This document shows, in pieces, positions 1-9,320 of a stretch of 64,000 nt of DNA (within the stretch, counting starts at the first letter, position 1; each line of letters begins with the position of its first letter). Source of the stretch: an uncultured Prevotella sp. (GTDB taxonomy: Bacteria > Bacteroidota > Bacteroidia > Bacteroidales > Bacteroidaceae). Under the pieces are notes generated by a model. The model did not search any database. It was not told where the DNA came from and saw nothing but the letters and a program-made list of their open reading frames with translations. The stretch covers positions 1 to 64,000 of the forward strand of contig CAJOEC010000007.1 in NCBI GenBank assembly GCA_905233425.1, given 5' to 3'. Both the position numbers and the translations under genes were made by a program.

Positions 1-196
1 TTACATTTCAATTCCTATTACCGGGGGTTTCACCCCCGTCTGTAGTCTATCGCTCCTTCGGAGCTTTCCTTGCATAGACTTTCAACCGTACAGGTCGCTA
101 ATTTTTCCATGCTATTCTTCACAAATCGGTGCAGTTTATTATTCAAATTCGTGGACTAAATTATGATAATTATTCAAATTCGTTTCCATAAGAATA
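1..196. repeat. Short GC-rich hairpins at the window edge
   Basis: No gene is seen. Two perfect short hairpins occur, CGGGGGTTTCACCCCCG at about 22-38 and GCTCCTTCGGAGC at about 51-63. They resemble the hairpin array at 2381-2554. The rest is AT-rich, with the word TTATTCAAATTCGT repeated at about 138 and 172. Function is unknown; this may be the tail of an intergenic repeat that starts outside the window. Confidence 0.45.
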
Positions 197-287
197 ATGC
201 GTTTGGTCTGGGAGTCGGGGAGAAAAGCACGGGGAAACTTGGAGAGAGAGTCGTCCTCCGGGGGAGTCTGGCCGCACCTCTGCGTTT

Positions 288-366
288 CTCAGCGGCCGCC
301 AAAATCATTCACGGCGACCGCTAAAAATAATCACAGCGGACGCCAAAATCATTCACAGCGGCCGCC
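288..366. repeat. REP-F repeat, GCGGCCGCC units
   Basis: Tandem degenerate units of the form GCGGCCGCC + AAAATCATTCAC + GGCGACCGC, ending in CCACGAACC. A similar block lies at 23139-23219, inside the TIR element there. The predicted 96-residue frame over 197-487 is made mostly of this repeat, so it is not called a gene. Confidence 0.55.
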
Positions 367-515
367 ACGAACCAAAATTGAGGGTACCCAAACATCATCA
401 GTCCTGCCAGTGTCAGTCCCTCCCTGGCATTTGTTTGCAGTGCTGAAATGCGAGCAAAATGCACTAAATCCGACTTTTTTTATTTGATTTAGTAAATTTT
501 TCTCATACTTTTTTC

Positions 516-543
516 TTGGTTCCGTTGCTTTTTGTTATCTTTG
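516..543 (+). promoter_or_regulatory. Bacteroidetes-type promoter of the amidohydrolase/esterase cluster
   Basis: TATCTTTG at 536-543 fits the -7 consensus TAnnTTTG, with TTG at 516-518 as a -33 element. Transcription would start near 550, giving a leader of about 105 nt before the amidohydrolase start at 658. No stable leader structure was noticed. Confidence 0.6.
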
Positions 544-657
544 CAGCATAATAACGAAAGAATGACGGCAAGGGCAAGGAGTGGCCGCTTTATGACCTGG
601 GAGAAAACCTATTTCCTAACCAAATATTATTGTAATTACTACTAAAATTAAACAAAA

Positions 658-2322
658 ATGAATGCAGATCAGATTATCAAGAATGCGAAGATTTTTACTG
701 CTAACAAGGACAATCTTCAGGCAACCGCACTGGTAGTCAAGGACGGCAAGTTTATCTATGTAGGCGACGAGGCCGGACTCTCTGCATACGAGGGAGAGGT
801 CATCGACCTGGGTGGCAAATTCATCATGCCTGGCATCATCGACAGCCATGTGCATGTAACCACCAGCATCGGATTCGCATATATGGATCCGGGGGAATAC
901 ATCGTGTGCGCCAGCAAAAAGGAGGCCCTGGACTTTATGGCGCAAAGCATCAAGAGCAATCCGGGCTTGAAACGTCATAGGTTTATTCTGGAGCGTAAAT
1001 ACCTCAATGGGGAAGACATCGTCAAGGAAGACCTCGATGCCATCTGTCCCGATGCCGAAGTCCTGATACTGGAAGGCGAAGGCCACAGCGTCTGGGTGAA
1101 CTCCAAGGTTCTTGACAGGCACGGCATTACCGACGAGACGCCCGACCGCGTGCCCGAACTCAGTTATTATGTACGTAAGGACGGTCATGTGACGGGAAAT
1201 GCCTTCGAGTCGTCGGGTTGGCACATGCTCTTCGATGACTTGGAAGTAACAGATGAGCAGATCGATGCAGAGCTTTTGCGCTGGATAGACTATTCTGTAA
1301 AGGCTGGTGTGACCGTTGTCTTCGACGCAGGTTTCCCGGAGGGCGAGGCACTTCACGAGCGCATCTATGAGCGCCTGTACGAGTTGGACAAACAGGGCAA
1401 GCTGCCGGTTTATATCGACGGAAGTATCGCGCTCACCAATCCCCAGAAGACGAAGGAAGTGGTGGAGGATGTGAAGCGTTTCCGCCAGAAGTTCGACAGC
1501 GAGCACCTGAATGTGCATACCTTTAAGGTGTTCATGGATGGTACATTGAGAATCGAGACGGCTGCCCAGGTCACCCCCTATATAGATACTAATAAGAGAG
1601 GTGGTACCACCTACAGCAAGGAGGAGATGGCAGAGGTGATGAAGCTGCTCAACGAGGCAGGACTTGACTTCCATGCACATACCGTAGGCGAGCGCTCGTC
1701 CCGCACGGTACTCGACGGCGTGGAGCTGGCCAAGAAGGAACTTGGCGATGATTTCCGCGTGAAGGTGACCTGTGCTCATCTGGAAATCCAGGATGACGCT
1801 GATATGGACCGCTTTGCCAAGCTCGGTGTTACAGCTAATTACACGCCTTGGTGGCATGCCGGATGTACGGGCGGCAACCCATCCGAGATATGGCGCAGTC
1901 TGCTGGGAGAGGAGCGTGCGAACAAGATGTACCGCAGCAAGACCATGTGGAACACCGGTGCCAATGTGACCTGGTCGAGCGATAACATCATCTATGGTGA
2001 TTTCCTGACCTGGAGTCCCTATCTTGGCATGGAAATCGGCATGACGCGATTTATCAACGAAAAGTCGAGCGCCCCTGAAAGGGTCAGAGTTGTTGCAGAA
2101 TATCCTTCTCCCAAAGAGAAGATGAACATTGAGGAGATGATGCTGGGATATACCATCAACGGCGCAAAGCAGCTCGGCATCGAGGCCTCCAAGGGCTCTA
2201 TCGAGGTCGGCAAGGACGCAGACTTCCTGGTATTCGACAACGACCTGCTCACCGCAGAGCATGAAGGATTCAGCCACAACATGCCAAGCGAGGTGTATAT
2301 CTGTGGAAAGAAAATGAAATAA
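658..2322 (+). CDS. Amidohydrolase family 3 (YtcJ-like) protein
   Basis: A 554-residue metal-dependent amidohydrolase of the Amidohydro_3 group, which hydrolyses C-N bonds in a TIM barrel. Visible landmarks are DSHVHV near residue 62 (first metal ligands), FHAHTVGE near 340, TCAHLEI near 375 and WSSDNIIYGD near 445 (final Asp), followed by a C-terminal beta-sandwich segment with the usual GSIEVGKDADFLVFDND. No signal peptide is present, so it is probably cytoplasmic. The start follows a TAnnTTTG promoter. A related enzyme lies at 3714 with an esterase between, so the three may act on one substrate. The substrate cannot be read from the sequence. Confidence 0.85.
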   Translation: MNADQIIKNAKIFTANKDNLQATALVVKDGKFIYVGDEAGLSAYEGEVIDLGGKFIMPGIIDSHVHVTTSIGFAYMDPGEYIVCASKKEALDFMAQSIKSNPGLKRHRFILERKYLNGEDIVKEDLDAICPDAEVLILEGEGHSVWVNSKVLDRHGITDETPDRVPELSYYVRKDGHVTGNAFESSGWHMLFDDLEVTDEQIDAELLRWIDYSVKAGVTVVFDAGFPEGEALHERIYERLYELDKQGKLPVYIDGSIALTNPQKTKEVVEDVKRFRQKFDSEHLNVHTFKVFMDGTLRIETAAQVTPYIDTNKRGGTTYSKEEMAEVMKLLNEAGLDFHAHTVGERSSRTVLDGVELAKKELGDDFRVKVTCAHLEIQDDADMDRFAKLGVTANYTPWWHAGCTGGNPSEIWRSLLGEERANKMYRSKTMWNTGANVTWSSDNIIYGDFLTWSPYLGMEIGMTRFINEKSSAPERVRVVAEYPSPKEKMNIEEMMLGYTINGAKQLGIEASKGSIEVGKDADFLVFDNDLLTAEHEGFSHNMPSEVYICGKKMK

Positions 2323-2380
2323 GTAACAGTTAAATAATAACTTGGTACAATTCGGTGATTATTGTATGTTTCCGCAGAAC

Positions 2381-2554
2381 GGCCTGAAAGGCCAGCAAGC
2401 AGTCAGCCCAGGGCAGCGCCCTGGGTATGATGCCAGGGTTATTATCGCCCTGAAAGGGCAAAAGCCTTGGACGGAGGCGATGCCTCCTACTCATTCTTTT
2501 GCCCCTACAGGGCGTGGGCTGTGCACTCATGACTACCCAGGGCGCTGCCCTGGG
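2381..2554. repeat. Array of six short perfect hairpins between two enzyme genes
   Basis: The 343-bp gap holds a run of self-complementary words: GGCCTGAAAGGCC (2381-2393), CCCAGGGCAGCGCCCTGGG (2407-2425), GCCCTGAAAGGGC (2447-2459), GGAGGCGATGCCTCC (2473-2487), GCCCCTACAGGGC (2501-2513) and CCCAGGGCGCTGCCCTGGG (2536-2554). The first, third and fifth share a CCTGAAAGG/CCTACAGG design. The 86-residue open frame across it is judged a by-product. It may work as a mRNA processing or attenuation region, or be a mobile repeat. Confidence 0.6.
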
Positions 2555-2666
2555 CTGACTGCTCATTGCCCCCATTCCCGAGCGAAGCTCGCCTACCCGT
2601 AGCCTTTCGGGGCGGGGGCGAGCACACAAAATCGTACCAAGTCGTTTTTTTATCATTACTAAAAAA

Positions 2667-3692
2667 ATGAATGAAAATATAAAAACCAAAAGCACAAATC
2701 TCCTTGCAAAAGGATATGAACTCATTGATGGCATCACGGTGCCTGTTGGGTCATCAAATGTAGATTTGGAAGTAGAGGGGAAAGAGCCCCAGAACGCCAA
2801 GAAACTGACTATTGTCGTAGGGTCTGAGAAGATAAACATGTATGTCTTCCGCCCAGCAAATTACAAAGAGGGTGAGACAACACCGCTTGTCTATTTCATT
2901 CACGGCGGTGGCTATCATTTTGGCAATGTGAGCATGGACGAACTCAAAATACAGGGCGTAGCAGATGGGAGCGGAGCCACGGTCATTGCTCCTGACTATA
3001 CACTCTCCCTCGATCCTGCTTACAAATATCCCATGGAGCTTCAGCAAGTCTATGCAGGACTACTTTATGCTTACGAGCATGCGGATGAATTGAATGTCGA
3101 TCCCGATAATATTGTCATTGAGGGAGAAAGCGCCGGTGGTGGACTCACCGCTCGTCTGGCTCTTTATAACAAGGACAAGGGAAAGGTTCCTCTGAAGGGC
3201 CAGGTGCTTATCTATCCCATGCTTGACTATCGTACCGGCGGTGAAAAGGATATTTACAAGAACGAATATGCCGGGCATTGTGTCTGGACAAAGGAGAACA
3301 ACGTCTTTGGATGGGGAAAACTGATTGAAGGCCAGGACAAGAAACTTACCGATGAGGAAATGATATATTTCTCACCCGCAGTGGCAACCGTTGAGCAGCT
3401 GAAAGGATTGCCCGAGACATTCATCATTGTCGGCAGCCTTGATCTTTTCTGCGATGAAGACATCAGCTATGCCCAGAAGCTTATGGAGGCCGGTATTTTC
3501 ACAGAGCTATATGTAGAGCCCGGAGTTCCTCACGCATACGAATACTTGTATTGGACGCCTCAGGCACAAAGGTTCTTTGAACTGAGAGACCATGCGACGG
3601 CACGGATGCTCGGAGCTGAAAAAGATGTAAAAGAGTCTGACGAAGCAAAAGCTTTCAAAGAGTTATTATCAAAGTATAAAATTGCGCAATAA
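2667..3692 (+). CDS. Alpha/beta hydrolase, HSL-type (family IV) esterase
   Basis: A 341-residue esterase. FIHGGGYHFG near residue 77 is the oxyanion-hole HGGG motif of the hormone-sensitive-lipase family, and GESAGGG near 153 carries the nucleophilic serine. Asp in GSLDLFCDED and His in VPHAYEY near the C-terminus complete a plausible triad. No signal peptide is seen. It lies between two amidohydrolase genes on the same strand with 21 nt to the next gene, which suggests cotranscription and a shared pathway, for example de-esterification before amide cleavage. The substrate is unknown. Confidence 0.85.
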   Translation: MNENIKTKSTNLLAKGYELIDGITVPVGSSNVDLEVEGKEPQNAKKLTIVVGSEKINMYVFRPANYKEGETTPLVYFIHGGGYHFGNVSMDELKIQGVADGSGATVIAPDYTLSLDPAYKYPMELQQVYAGLLYAYEHADELNVDPDNIVIEGESAGGGLTARLALYNKDKGKVPLKGQVLIYPMLDYRTGGEKDIYKNEYAGHCVWTKENNVFGWGKLIEGQDKKLTDEEMIYFSPAVATVEQLKGLPETFIIVGSLDLFCDEDISYAQKLMEAGIFTELYVEPGVPHAYEYLYWTPQAQRFFELRDHATARMLGAEKDVKESDEAKAFKELLSKYKIAQ

Positions 3693-3713
3693 TAAGACCC
3701 CACCATAATAATT

Positions 3714-5366
3714 ATGAAACAGACAATCATTCTCGGCAACATCATTACGATGGATGAAAGGCGGCCCTTTGCCAAGGCTGCATTAGTGAAGAACGGCGTG
3801 TTTGCCTATATTGGTAGCGCGGAGGACGTGAAGAAACTCGCCGGTGCCGACGCACAGGTGCTGGACTATGGTGACAACTTCATCTATCCAGGCTTTATGG
3901 AATCCCACTGTCACGGCCACTTCGCCGGTGACCGTTTCATCGGACAGGCGAACCTGATGGAGGGAGGACTGACCACCGACTACGCAAGGTATCGCAGGAT
4001 TATCAAGGAATTCATCGAGAAGAACCCGCAGCGCCAGCTCTATCTTGCAGCCGGATGGGTTGAAAACGAGGAATATGTCAGCAAGGCGTATCTTGACGAA
4101 ATCTGCTCCGAGAAGCCTCTCATCATGCAAACGGGTGGCGGACATTCCATGTTGCTCAATAGCAAGGCCTTGGAGTGGGCAGGCATAGATGCGGCATACG
4201 CGAAGAAGATGGGATATGACATGGTACACGTGGACGAGAACGGCGAGCCGGACGGATACATCTGTGAAAATCCGGTCATGGAAATAATGCCGAAGCTTCC
4301 TGTTACATTAGAGGATGGGAAAAACTATCTGCTTGCCTGGCAGGATTTCGCCCTCAGCAGTGGCTATACCGCTGTCGGTGATGCCGGCGCAGAGATATTC
4401 TTTAAGGATTGCCCCAAGGCATACCATGAACTGGAGAAGGAAGGCAAGCTGAAGTTGCGCACATACGCCTACTCGCTGACCCCCGACAATGTCGCAGACC
4501 CGAAAGCGGAAGTTGCCAGTGTCGCTGCCAAGCGTGCAGAGCTGAATGGCGAGTACTTCCAGATCATTGGCATCAAGGCCTTCCTCGACGGCGTTACCGA
4601 GGCACATACAGGTTGGCAGAACCAGGACTACCTCGACCAGCCCGGCTATCACGGCGTGGAGCGCTTCAACGACCACGACAAGATGGTGGAGCTGATTGCC
4701 GAAGCCGACAAGGAGGGTCTGTCCGTTCACGTCCACTCCGAAGGTGGCGGTGCCGTACACTTCATGCTGGGCTGTATCGAGGACGCAGAGAAGATTACCG
4801 GCGACCTTGACCAGCGCAACGTGCTGGCACACCTGCACTTCGTGACCGACGAGGACATACGTCGCATGGGGGCAACGGGTTCTGTTCCTGCGGTTCCGCC
4901 ACTGTGGACCTGTAAGGCTTCTCCTATCTATGAGCAGGAAGTAGCTTATATGGGTCAGGAGTTGGCAGACCAGGCTTACCCCATCAAGTCGTTCTATGAT
5001 GCCGGGGCCAACGTGGTGTTCCACTCCGACTATCCCGTTTCTCCGATGATGAATGTGAAATACAGCATTTATACGGCCGAGAAGCGCGACTATCCGAAGG
5101 AAGTGACTGGCGGTGCAACAGCCCCGCGCAATCTCAAGGAGGCCATCACCCGCGAAAAGTCGCTGCGCGCCATGACCATCAACGTGGCCCGCCAGTTCCA
5201 TCAGGAGCATCGCATGGGCTCCATCGAGTTCGGCAAGATTGCCAACATGACCGTTTTCGACTGCGACTTCCTGCACGACGACATTGAGAAGGTCGCCCAG
5301 GCCAATCTCATCGCCACCATCGTTGACGGCGAAGAGGTCTACAAGGCATATGAGCATAACAAATAA
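3714..5366 (+). CDS. Amidohydrolase family 3 (YtcJ-like) protein, second copy
   Basis: A 550-residue paralogue of the amidohydrolase at 658. Metal-binding landmarks are MESHCHGHF near residue 63, VHVHSEGGG near 342, LAHLHFVTDED near 371 and FHSDYPVSP near 440. The C-terminal GSIEFGKIANMTVFDCDFL matches the family ending. It begins 22 nt after the esterase and is probably in its operon. The two amidohydrolases are far from identical, so an old duplication with different substrate preferences is more likely than a recent one. Confidence 0.85.
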   Translation: MKQTIILGNIITMDERRPFAKAALVKNGVFAYIGSAEDVKKLAGADAQVLDYGDNFIYPGFMESHCHGHFAGDRFIGQANLMEGGLTTDYARYRRIIKEFIEKNPQRQLYLAAGWVENEEYVSKAYLDEICSEKPLIMQTGGGHSMLLNSKALEWAGIDAAYAKKMGYDMVHVDENGEPDGYICENPVMEIMPKLPVTLEDGKNYLLAWQDFALSSGYTAVGDAGAEIFFKDCPKAYHELEKEGKLKLRTYAYSLTPDNVADPKAEVASVAAKRAELNGEYFQIIGIKAFLDGVTEAHTGWQNQDYLDQPGYHGVERFNDHDKMVELIAEADKEGLSVHVHSEGGGAVHFMLGCIEDAEKITGDLDQRNVLAHLHFVTDEDIRRMGATGSVPAVPPLWTCKASPIYEQEVAYMGQELADQAYPIKSFYDAGANVVFHSDYPVSPMMNVKYSIYTAEKRDYPKEVTGGATAPRNLKEAITREKSLRAMTINVARQFHQEHRMGSIEFGKIANMTVFDCDFLHDDIEKVAQANLIATIVDGEEVYKAYEHNK

Positions 5367-5631
5367 CACAAATTGGGGGGCTCGCATCTATAAAATGCGG
5401 GCTCGCCGTTCTTGTAACAGAATGTATGACGCTGGGCGTGATACTATTGACAAACAAGGGCATCATTAGTCGTTAATTGTGACAAAGTGCTTGTGATTCT
5501 TGCATATATCTGAGTGGTCACGATATTGGTATGTCTCAATACAATGGGTTCTAAATCCCCTGTATTGCCTTTATTTCAGGCCGAATTGTTAAAAACTTCC
5601 GAAATCGCTTCGCTTTTACAAGCTTTTTTCG

Positions 5632-5639
5632 TAACTTTG
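5632..5639 (+). promoter_or_regulatory. Promoter of the DUF1599-folE cluster
   Basis: TAACTTTG fits TAnnTTTG and lies 10 nt before the ATG at 5650, so the transcript would have almost no leader. No clear -33 TTG was found at the expected spacing. The rest of the gap 5367-5631 shows no gene or convincing terminator. Confidence 0.5.
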
Positions 5640-5649
5640 CACCCTGAAT

Positions 5650-6201
5650 ATGAATAAGTTTGAAAAAACCAACGCAGAGTTCGAGGCTGCACTCGAAGAG
5701 TGCCGCACAGTGTTCAGCAACAAGTTGCACGACTACCGTGCATCGTGGCGCATACTGAGGCCGCAGTCGCTAACCGACCAGCTGTTCATAAAAGCCAAGC
5801 GAATACGCCAGCTGGAACTGACCGGCGAGACACTCGTCGGCGAGGGCATAAGGCCAGAGTTCATTGCTCTGGTGAACTACGGCATTATAGGTCTCATACA
5901 GTTGGAGAAGGGCTTTGCCGACACCGTCGACATCGACACCGACGAGGCTATACAACTATATAATACGCACGCGCACGAGACACTGGAGCTGATGAAACGC
6001 AAGAATCACGACTACGATGAGGCGTGGCGCGACATGCGGGTGAGCAGCTACACCGACCTCGTGCTCACGAAGATTGAGAGAATCAAGGAGATTGAGAACC
6101 TCGGAGGCGAGACGCTCGTCAGCGAGGGGGTCGACTCCAACCTCATGGACATCATCAACTACTCTGTCTTCGCGCTGATAAAACTAAGAGTTGAGTGTTG
6201 A
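5650..6201 (+). CDS. DUF1599 (nucleotide-modification-associated) domain protein
   Basis: A 183-residue protein built of two copies of the same unit: LHDYRASWRILRPQSLTDQL...GETLVGEG near residues 23-70 and NHDYDEAWRDMRVSSYTDLV...GETLVSEG near 115-160. This matches DUF1599 proteins, which are usual next to a DoxX protein and tpiA in Bacteroidales. The molecular role is not established; the family has been linked by others to modified nucleotides. The last residues (RVEC) and the stop codon fall inside the PAL-A array that follows, so the natural C-terminus may have been replaced by repeat sequence. Confidence 0.8.
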   Translation: MNKFEKTNAEFEAALEECRTVFSNKLHDYRASWRILRPQSLTDQLFIKAKRIRQLELTGETLVGEGIRPEFIALVNYGIIGLIQLEKGFADTVDIDTDEAIQLYNTHAHETLELMKRKNHDYDEAWRDMRVSSYTDLVLTKIERIKEIENLGGETLVSEGVDSNLMDIINYSVFALIKLRVEC

Positions 6202-6298
6202 GAGTTGAGTGTTGAGTGTTGAGTGTTGAGAGTTGAGTGTTGAGTGTTGAGTGTTGAGAGTTGAGTGTTGAGTGTTGAGAGTTGAGAGTTGAGTGTTT
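6186..6298. repeat. PAL-A heptamer array (GAGTTGAGTGTTGA units)
   Basis: About sixteen heptamers of GAGTTGA/GTGTTGA/GAGAGTTGA type fill the gap between the DUF1599 gene and the DoxX-like gene. It supplies the DUF1599 stop codon. The same units occur at 7602-7640, 13629-13712, 35027-35131, 43156-43249 and 61862-61953, several of them inside genes. Confidence 0.85.
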
Positions 6299-6315
6299 GC
6301 TACCACAGTAGGGAA

Positions 6316-7602
6316 ATGAAAAAAGCCATTGTGAACATCTGCCGTCTGCTGCTTGCTGCGGTCTTCATCCTTTCAGGGTTTGTGAAGGCCGTAGACCCAC
6401 GTGGCACGCAGTACAAGATAGAGGACTATGCCGCCGCCCTCGGACTGGCTGACATGCTGCCCTCTATGGCTGTCGTGGCCATCGCCGTGGTACTGTCGGC
6501 ACTGGAGTTCTGCCTTGGCATCTTCATGCTCTTTGCCATTCGCCGCAGGCTCACCTCGAGGCTCATTGTCATCTTCCTGGCCGTGATGACACCGCTGACG
6601 CTGTGGCTCGCCATTACCAACCCCATCACCGACTGCGGGTGCTTCGGCGACGCACTGGTGCTCACCAACTGGCAGACGTTCTGGAAAAACGTGGTGCTGC
6701 TCATGGCCGCCGTCGTCGTGGCCCTCTGGCCCAAGGAGATGTTCCGTTTTATAAGCCAGTCGAACCAATGGATAGTCATCAACTACTCCATGCTCTTCAT
6801 CCTCGCCGTTTCGGCGTGGAGCCTCTACGACCGCCCGCAGTTCGACTTCCGACCCTACCACATCGGGGCGAACATCAGCGAGGGGATGGCCATACCCGAA
6901 GACGCGGAGCAGCCGCAATATGAGACGACGTTCATACTCGAGAAAGACGGACGGCAGCAGGAGTTCACCCTTGCCGACTATCCCGACAGCACGTGGACCT
7001 TTGTCGACTCGCGCTCGGTGCTCATAAAGCAGGGATATGTGCCGCCCATCCACGATTTCTCAATAATGACAGCCGACGGCGACGACATCACCGAGGACGT
7101 GCTTGCCGACAGCACTTACACCATGCTGCTCATTGCCCCACACTTGGAGACTGCCGACGACTCGCACCTCGACATCATCAACGAGCTGTACGAGTATGCC
7201 CGCCAGCACCAGTACCCATTCTACTGTCTCACGGCGAGCACCGAGAAGGCCATCGACCACTGGCGCGACATCACCGGGGCCGAATATCCCTTCTGCAACA
7301 CCGACGACATAACGCTGAAAACCATTATACGCAGCAATCCCGGACTGCTGTTGCTAAGGCAGGGAACCATCATTGGCAAGTGGAGCCACAACCGTCTGCC
7401 GGTCATAGAGGAAAGCCAGTGGAACCAGTCGCTCGACAAACTTGAGATAGGGCAGATGGCAGAAGACTCAGTGCCAAGCAAGATCATGCGGATCATGCTA
7501 TGGTTCGTACTTCCATTGGCTCTTCTCACCATCGCCGACCGCACATGGGCCTGGACACGCTGGCTCCGCCGCAAACCCAAGAAACCACAGGCAGACCCCT
7601 GA
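6316..7602 (+). CDS. DoxX/MauE-like membrane protein with thioredoxin-like C-terminal part (BT_3928-type)
   Basis: About 428 residues. The N-terminal half has four membrane helices (MauE/DoxX type) beginning IVNICRLLLAAVFILSGFVKAVDP, with the conserved CGCFGD loop after helix 3. A soluble part then follows (about residues 180-390) resembling a thioredoxin-like fold without an obvious CxxC, and a final helix near 395-415. The start ATG at 6316 is preferred because the upstream in-frame start at 6289 lies in repeat DNA. In Bacteroidales such genes lie before tpiA. It probably has an envelope redox or quinone-linked role; this is inference. Confidence 0.75.
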   Translation: MKKAIVNICRLLLAAVFILSGFVKAVDPRGTQYKIEDYAAALGLADMLPSMAVVAIAVVLSALEFCLGIFMLFAIRRRLTSRLIVIFLAVMTPLTLWLAITNPITDCGCFGDALVLTNWQTFWKNVVLLMAAVVVALWPKEMFRFISQSNQWIVINYSMLFILAVSAWSLYDRPQFDFRPYHIGANISEGMAIPEDAEQPQYETTFILEKDGRQQEFTLADYPDSTWTFVDSRSVLIKQGYVPPIHDFSIMTADGDDITEDVLADSTYTMLLIAPHLETADDSHLDIINELYEYARQHQYPFYCLTASTEKAIDHWRDITGAEYPFCNTDDITLKTIIRSNPGLLLLRQGTIIGKWSHNRLPVIEESQWNQSLDKLEIGQMAEDSVPSKIMRIMLWFVLPLALLTIADRTWAWTRWLRRKPKKPQADP

Positions 7603-7640
7603 GAGTTAAGAGTTAAGAGTTGAGAGTTGAGAGAGAGAGA
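7602..7640. repeat. Short PAL-A array
   Basis: GAGAGTTAAGAGTTAAGAG-type heptamers directly after the DoxX-like stop codon, ending in a GA-rich stretch before tpiA. Confidence 0.7.
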
Positions 7641-7685
7641 GTTAAATCCCAAACAAAATAGTAACCCATTAAAAAAACTACAACA

Positions 7686-8444
7686 ATGAGAAAGAAAATC
7701 GTAGCAGGAAACTGGAAGATGAACATGAATCTCCAGGATGGTATTGCACTTGCAAAAGAACTTAACGAGACACTCACCGCTGAGAAGCCCAACTGTGGCG
7801 TGGTCATCTGCACCCCGTTCATCCACCTCGCTTCTATAGCACAGTTCCTCGACCAGAGCGTCATCGGCCTCGGTGCCGAGAACTGCGCCGACAAGGAGAA
7901 GGGCGCATTCACCGGCGAGGTGAGCGCAGAGATGGTGAAGAGCACCGGCGCACAGTATGTCATCCTCGGCCACTCGGAGCGTCGCGAGTACTACAAGGAG
8001 ACTCCCGAGATTCTCCGTGAGAAAGTCCTTCTCGCCCAGAAGAACGACCTGAAGGTGATCTTCTGCATCGGCGAGAGCAAGGAAGAGCGCGAGGCTGGCA
8101 AGCAGAACGAGATTGTCAAGGCCGAGCTCGAGGGCAGCGTCTTCAACCTCAGCGAGGAGGAATTCCGCAAGATCGTCATCGCCTACGAACCCATCTGGGC
8201 CATCGGCACCGGACTTACCGCCACTGCCGACCAGGCTGAGGAAATCCACGCCTACATTCGTTCCATCATTGCCGAGAAATACGGACAGGCCGTGGCCGAC
8301 GACACTACCATTCTCTACGGCGGCTCGTGCAAGGCCAGCAACGCCCCCGAACTCTTCGCCAAGCCCGACATCGACGGAGGACTCATTGGAGGTGCATCGC
8401 TGAAAGCTGCCGACTTCAAGGGCATCATCGACGCATGGAAATAA
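7686..8444 (+). CDS. tpiA: Triosephosphate isomerase
   Basis: A 252-residue TIM-barrel enzyme interconverting dihydroxyacetone phosphate and glyceraldehyde 3-phosphate in glycolysis. Seen motifs are AGNWKMNM (substrate-binding Lys), [10 protein letters not shown] (catalytic His), [11 protein letters not shown] (catalytic Glu and flexible loop) and YGGSCKASN with [10 protein letters not shown] for phosphate binding. Length is typical. It lies in a same-strand run with the DoxX-like gene, the SPOR gene and folE. Confidence 0.98.
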   Translation: MRKKIVAGNWKMNMNLQDGIALAKELNETLTAEKPNCGVVICTPFIHLASIAQFLDQSVIGLGAENCADKEKGAFTGEVSAEMVKSTGAQYVILGHSERREYYKETPEILREKVLLAQKNDLKVIFCIGESKEEREAGKQNEIVKAELEGSVFNLSEEEFRKIVIAYEPIWAIGTGLTATADQAEEIHAYIRSIIAEKYGQAVADDTTILYGGSCKASNAPELFAKPDIDGGLIGGASLKAADFKGIIDAWK

Positions 8445-8450
8445 ACTAAT

Positions 8451-9284
8451 ATGAACATCAGACACTTTTGTACCAATTTGTCGGCGAGAGCTGCTGCCAT
8501 CATCATGGCGGCAATGCTCCCGTCGGCATTTGCCTGTGCGCAGACATTCACCCAGAAAGTGCAGCAGCACACAAGCGGACAGGGAATGGTGACAATACAC
8601 CACGATGCAGACATCGACCGACTCGTGAACTCTAAGGCCCCGGCAACAGTTGCAACACCAGCACCGAAAACGGAGCAGCGCGACGAACCTGTGGCCGTAA
8701 AGCACAACAAGGCGGAGGCACCAAAGCCAAAGGCAGAAAAGCCAAAGGCTGAGAAGCCCAAGGCCGAAAAACCGAAAGCGGAGAAACCCAAGGCTGAAAA
8801 GCCCAAGGCCGAAAAACCGAAGGCGGAGAAGCCGAAGGCCGAAAAGCCAAAGCAGGAGAAACCAAAGTCAAAGCCACAGTCGGACACGACGCGCTCGAAG
8901 CCCCAGACCGACACCACACGGTCGGAAACCAACGGTCTGCCCGTCGACACACCCGCCACCACTCCGATTGTTCCTATTGACACCGTCGGCATCCCCTTCA
9001 GCGGCCCACGCCATGGCTACAAGACCACCGGCTACCGTGTGCAGGCTTTTGCTGGCGGTAACACACGCCGTGACCGTCAGAGGGCTGAACAGACAGGCAA
9101 TGCCATGAGGCAGCTCTTCCCCGGTGAGGATGTCTACGTGCGCTTCTACTCGCCACGGTGGGTATGCCGCGTGGGCAACTACCGCACATACGAGGAGGCA
9201 CATGAGAAAATGGTCATCATTCGCAAGATGGGCTATGAGTCGGCAACAATAGTGAAAGGAAAAATCATCGTCTACAACCAGTAG
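8451..9284 (+). CDS. Secreted SPOR-domain protein with KAEKP repeats
   Basis: A 277-residue protein with an N-terminal signal peptide (hydrophobic AAAIIMAAMLPSAFACAQ, cleavage near residue 25), a Lys/Pro-rich spacer made of about nine KAEKP pentads (residues about 85-140), a Ser/Thr/Pro linker, and a C-terminal SPOR domain from about residue 193 (YRVQAFAGGN...VYVRFYSPRWVCRVGNYRTYEEA). SPOR domains bind denuded peptidoglycan glycan strands, so a cell-wall location is likely and the KAEKP stretch is a flexible spacer. The start is 6 nt after tpiA. The pentad count may vary between strains. Confidence 0.85.
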   Translation: MNIRHFCTNLSARAAAIIMAAMLPSAFACAQTFTQKVQQHTSGQGMVTIHHDADIDRLVNSKAPATVATPAPKTEQRDEPVAVKHNKAEAPKPKAEKPKAEKPKAEKPKAEKPKAEKPKAEKPKAEKPKAEKPKQEKPKSKPQSDTTRSKPQTDTTRSETNGLPVDTPATTPIVPIDTVGIPFSGPRHGYKTTGYRVQAFAGGNTRRDRQRAEQTGNAMRQLFPGEDVYVRFYSPRWVCRVGNYRTYEEAHEKMVIIRKMGYESATIVKGKIIVYNQ

Positions 9285-9320
9285 GGGCAGACGTCTGTGT
9301 CTGTCCGAAAAACAAAAGAC

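Noticed and set aside
197..487. 96-residue plus-strand open frame
   Set aside because: It consists largely of REP-F repeat, has no family resemblance and no promoter pattern in front.
616..2277. Long minus-strand frame opposite the first amidohydrolase
   Set aside because: Antisense frame lying wholly over a clear amidohydrolase with all motifs; no domain is seen in it.
2342..2602. 86-residue frame between amidohydrolase and esterase
   Set aside because: It is the translation of the hairpin array, with no protein-like features.
5540..5575. tRNA T-arm-like word GGGTTCTAAATCCC
   Set aside because: No acceptor, D or anticodon arms can be built around it.
6186..6298. CRISPR-like tandem repeat
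   Set aside because: Heptamers are contiguous with no spacers and no cas genes are nearby.
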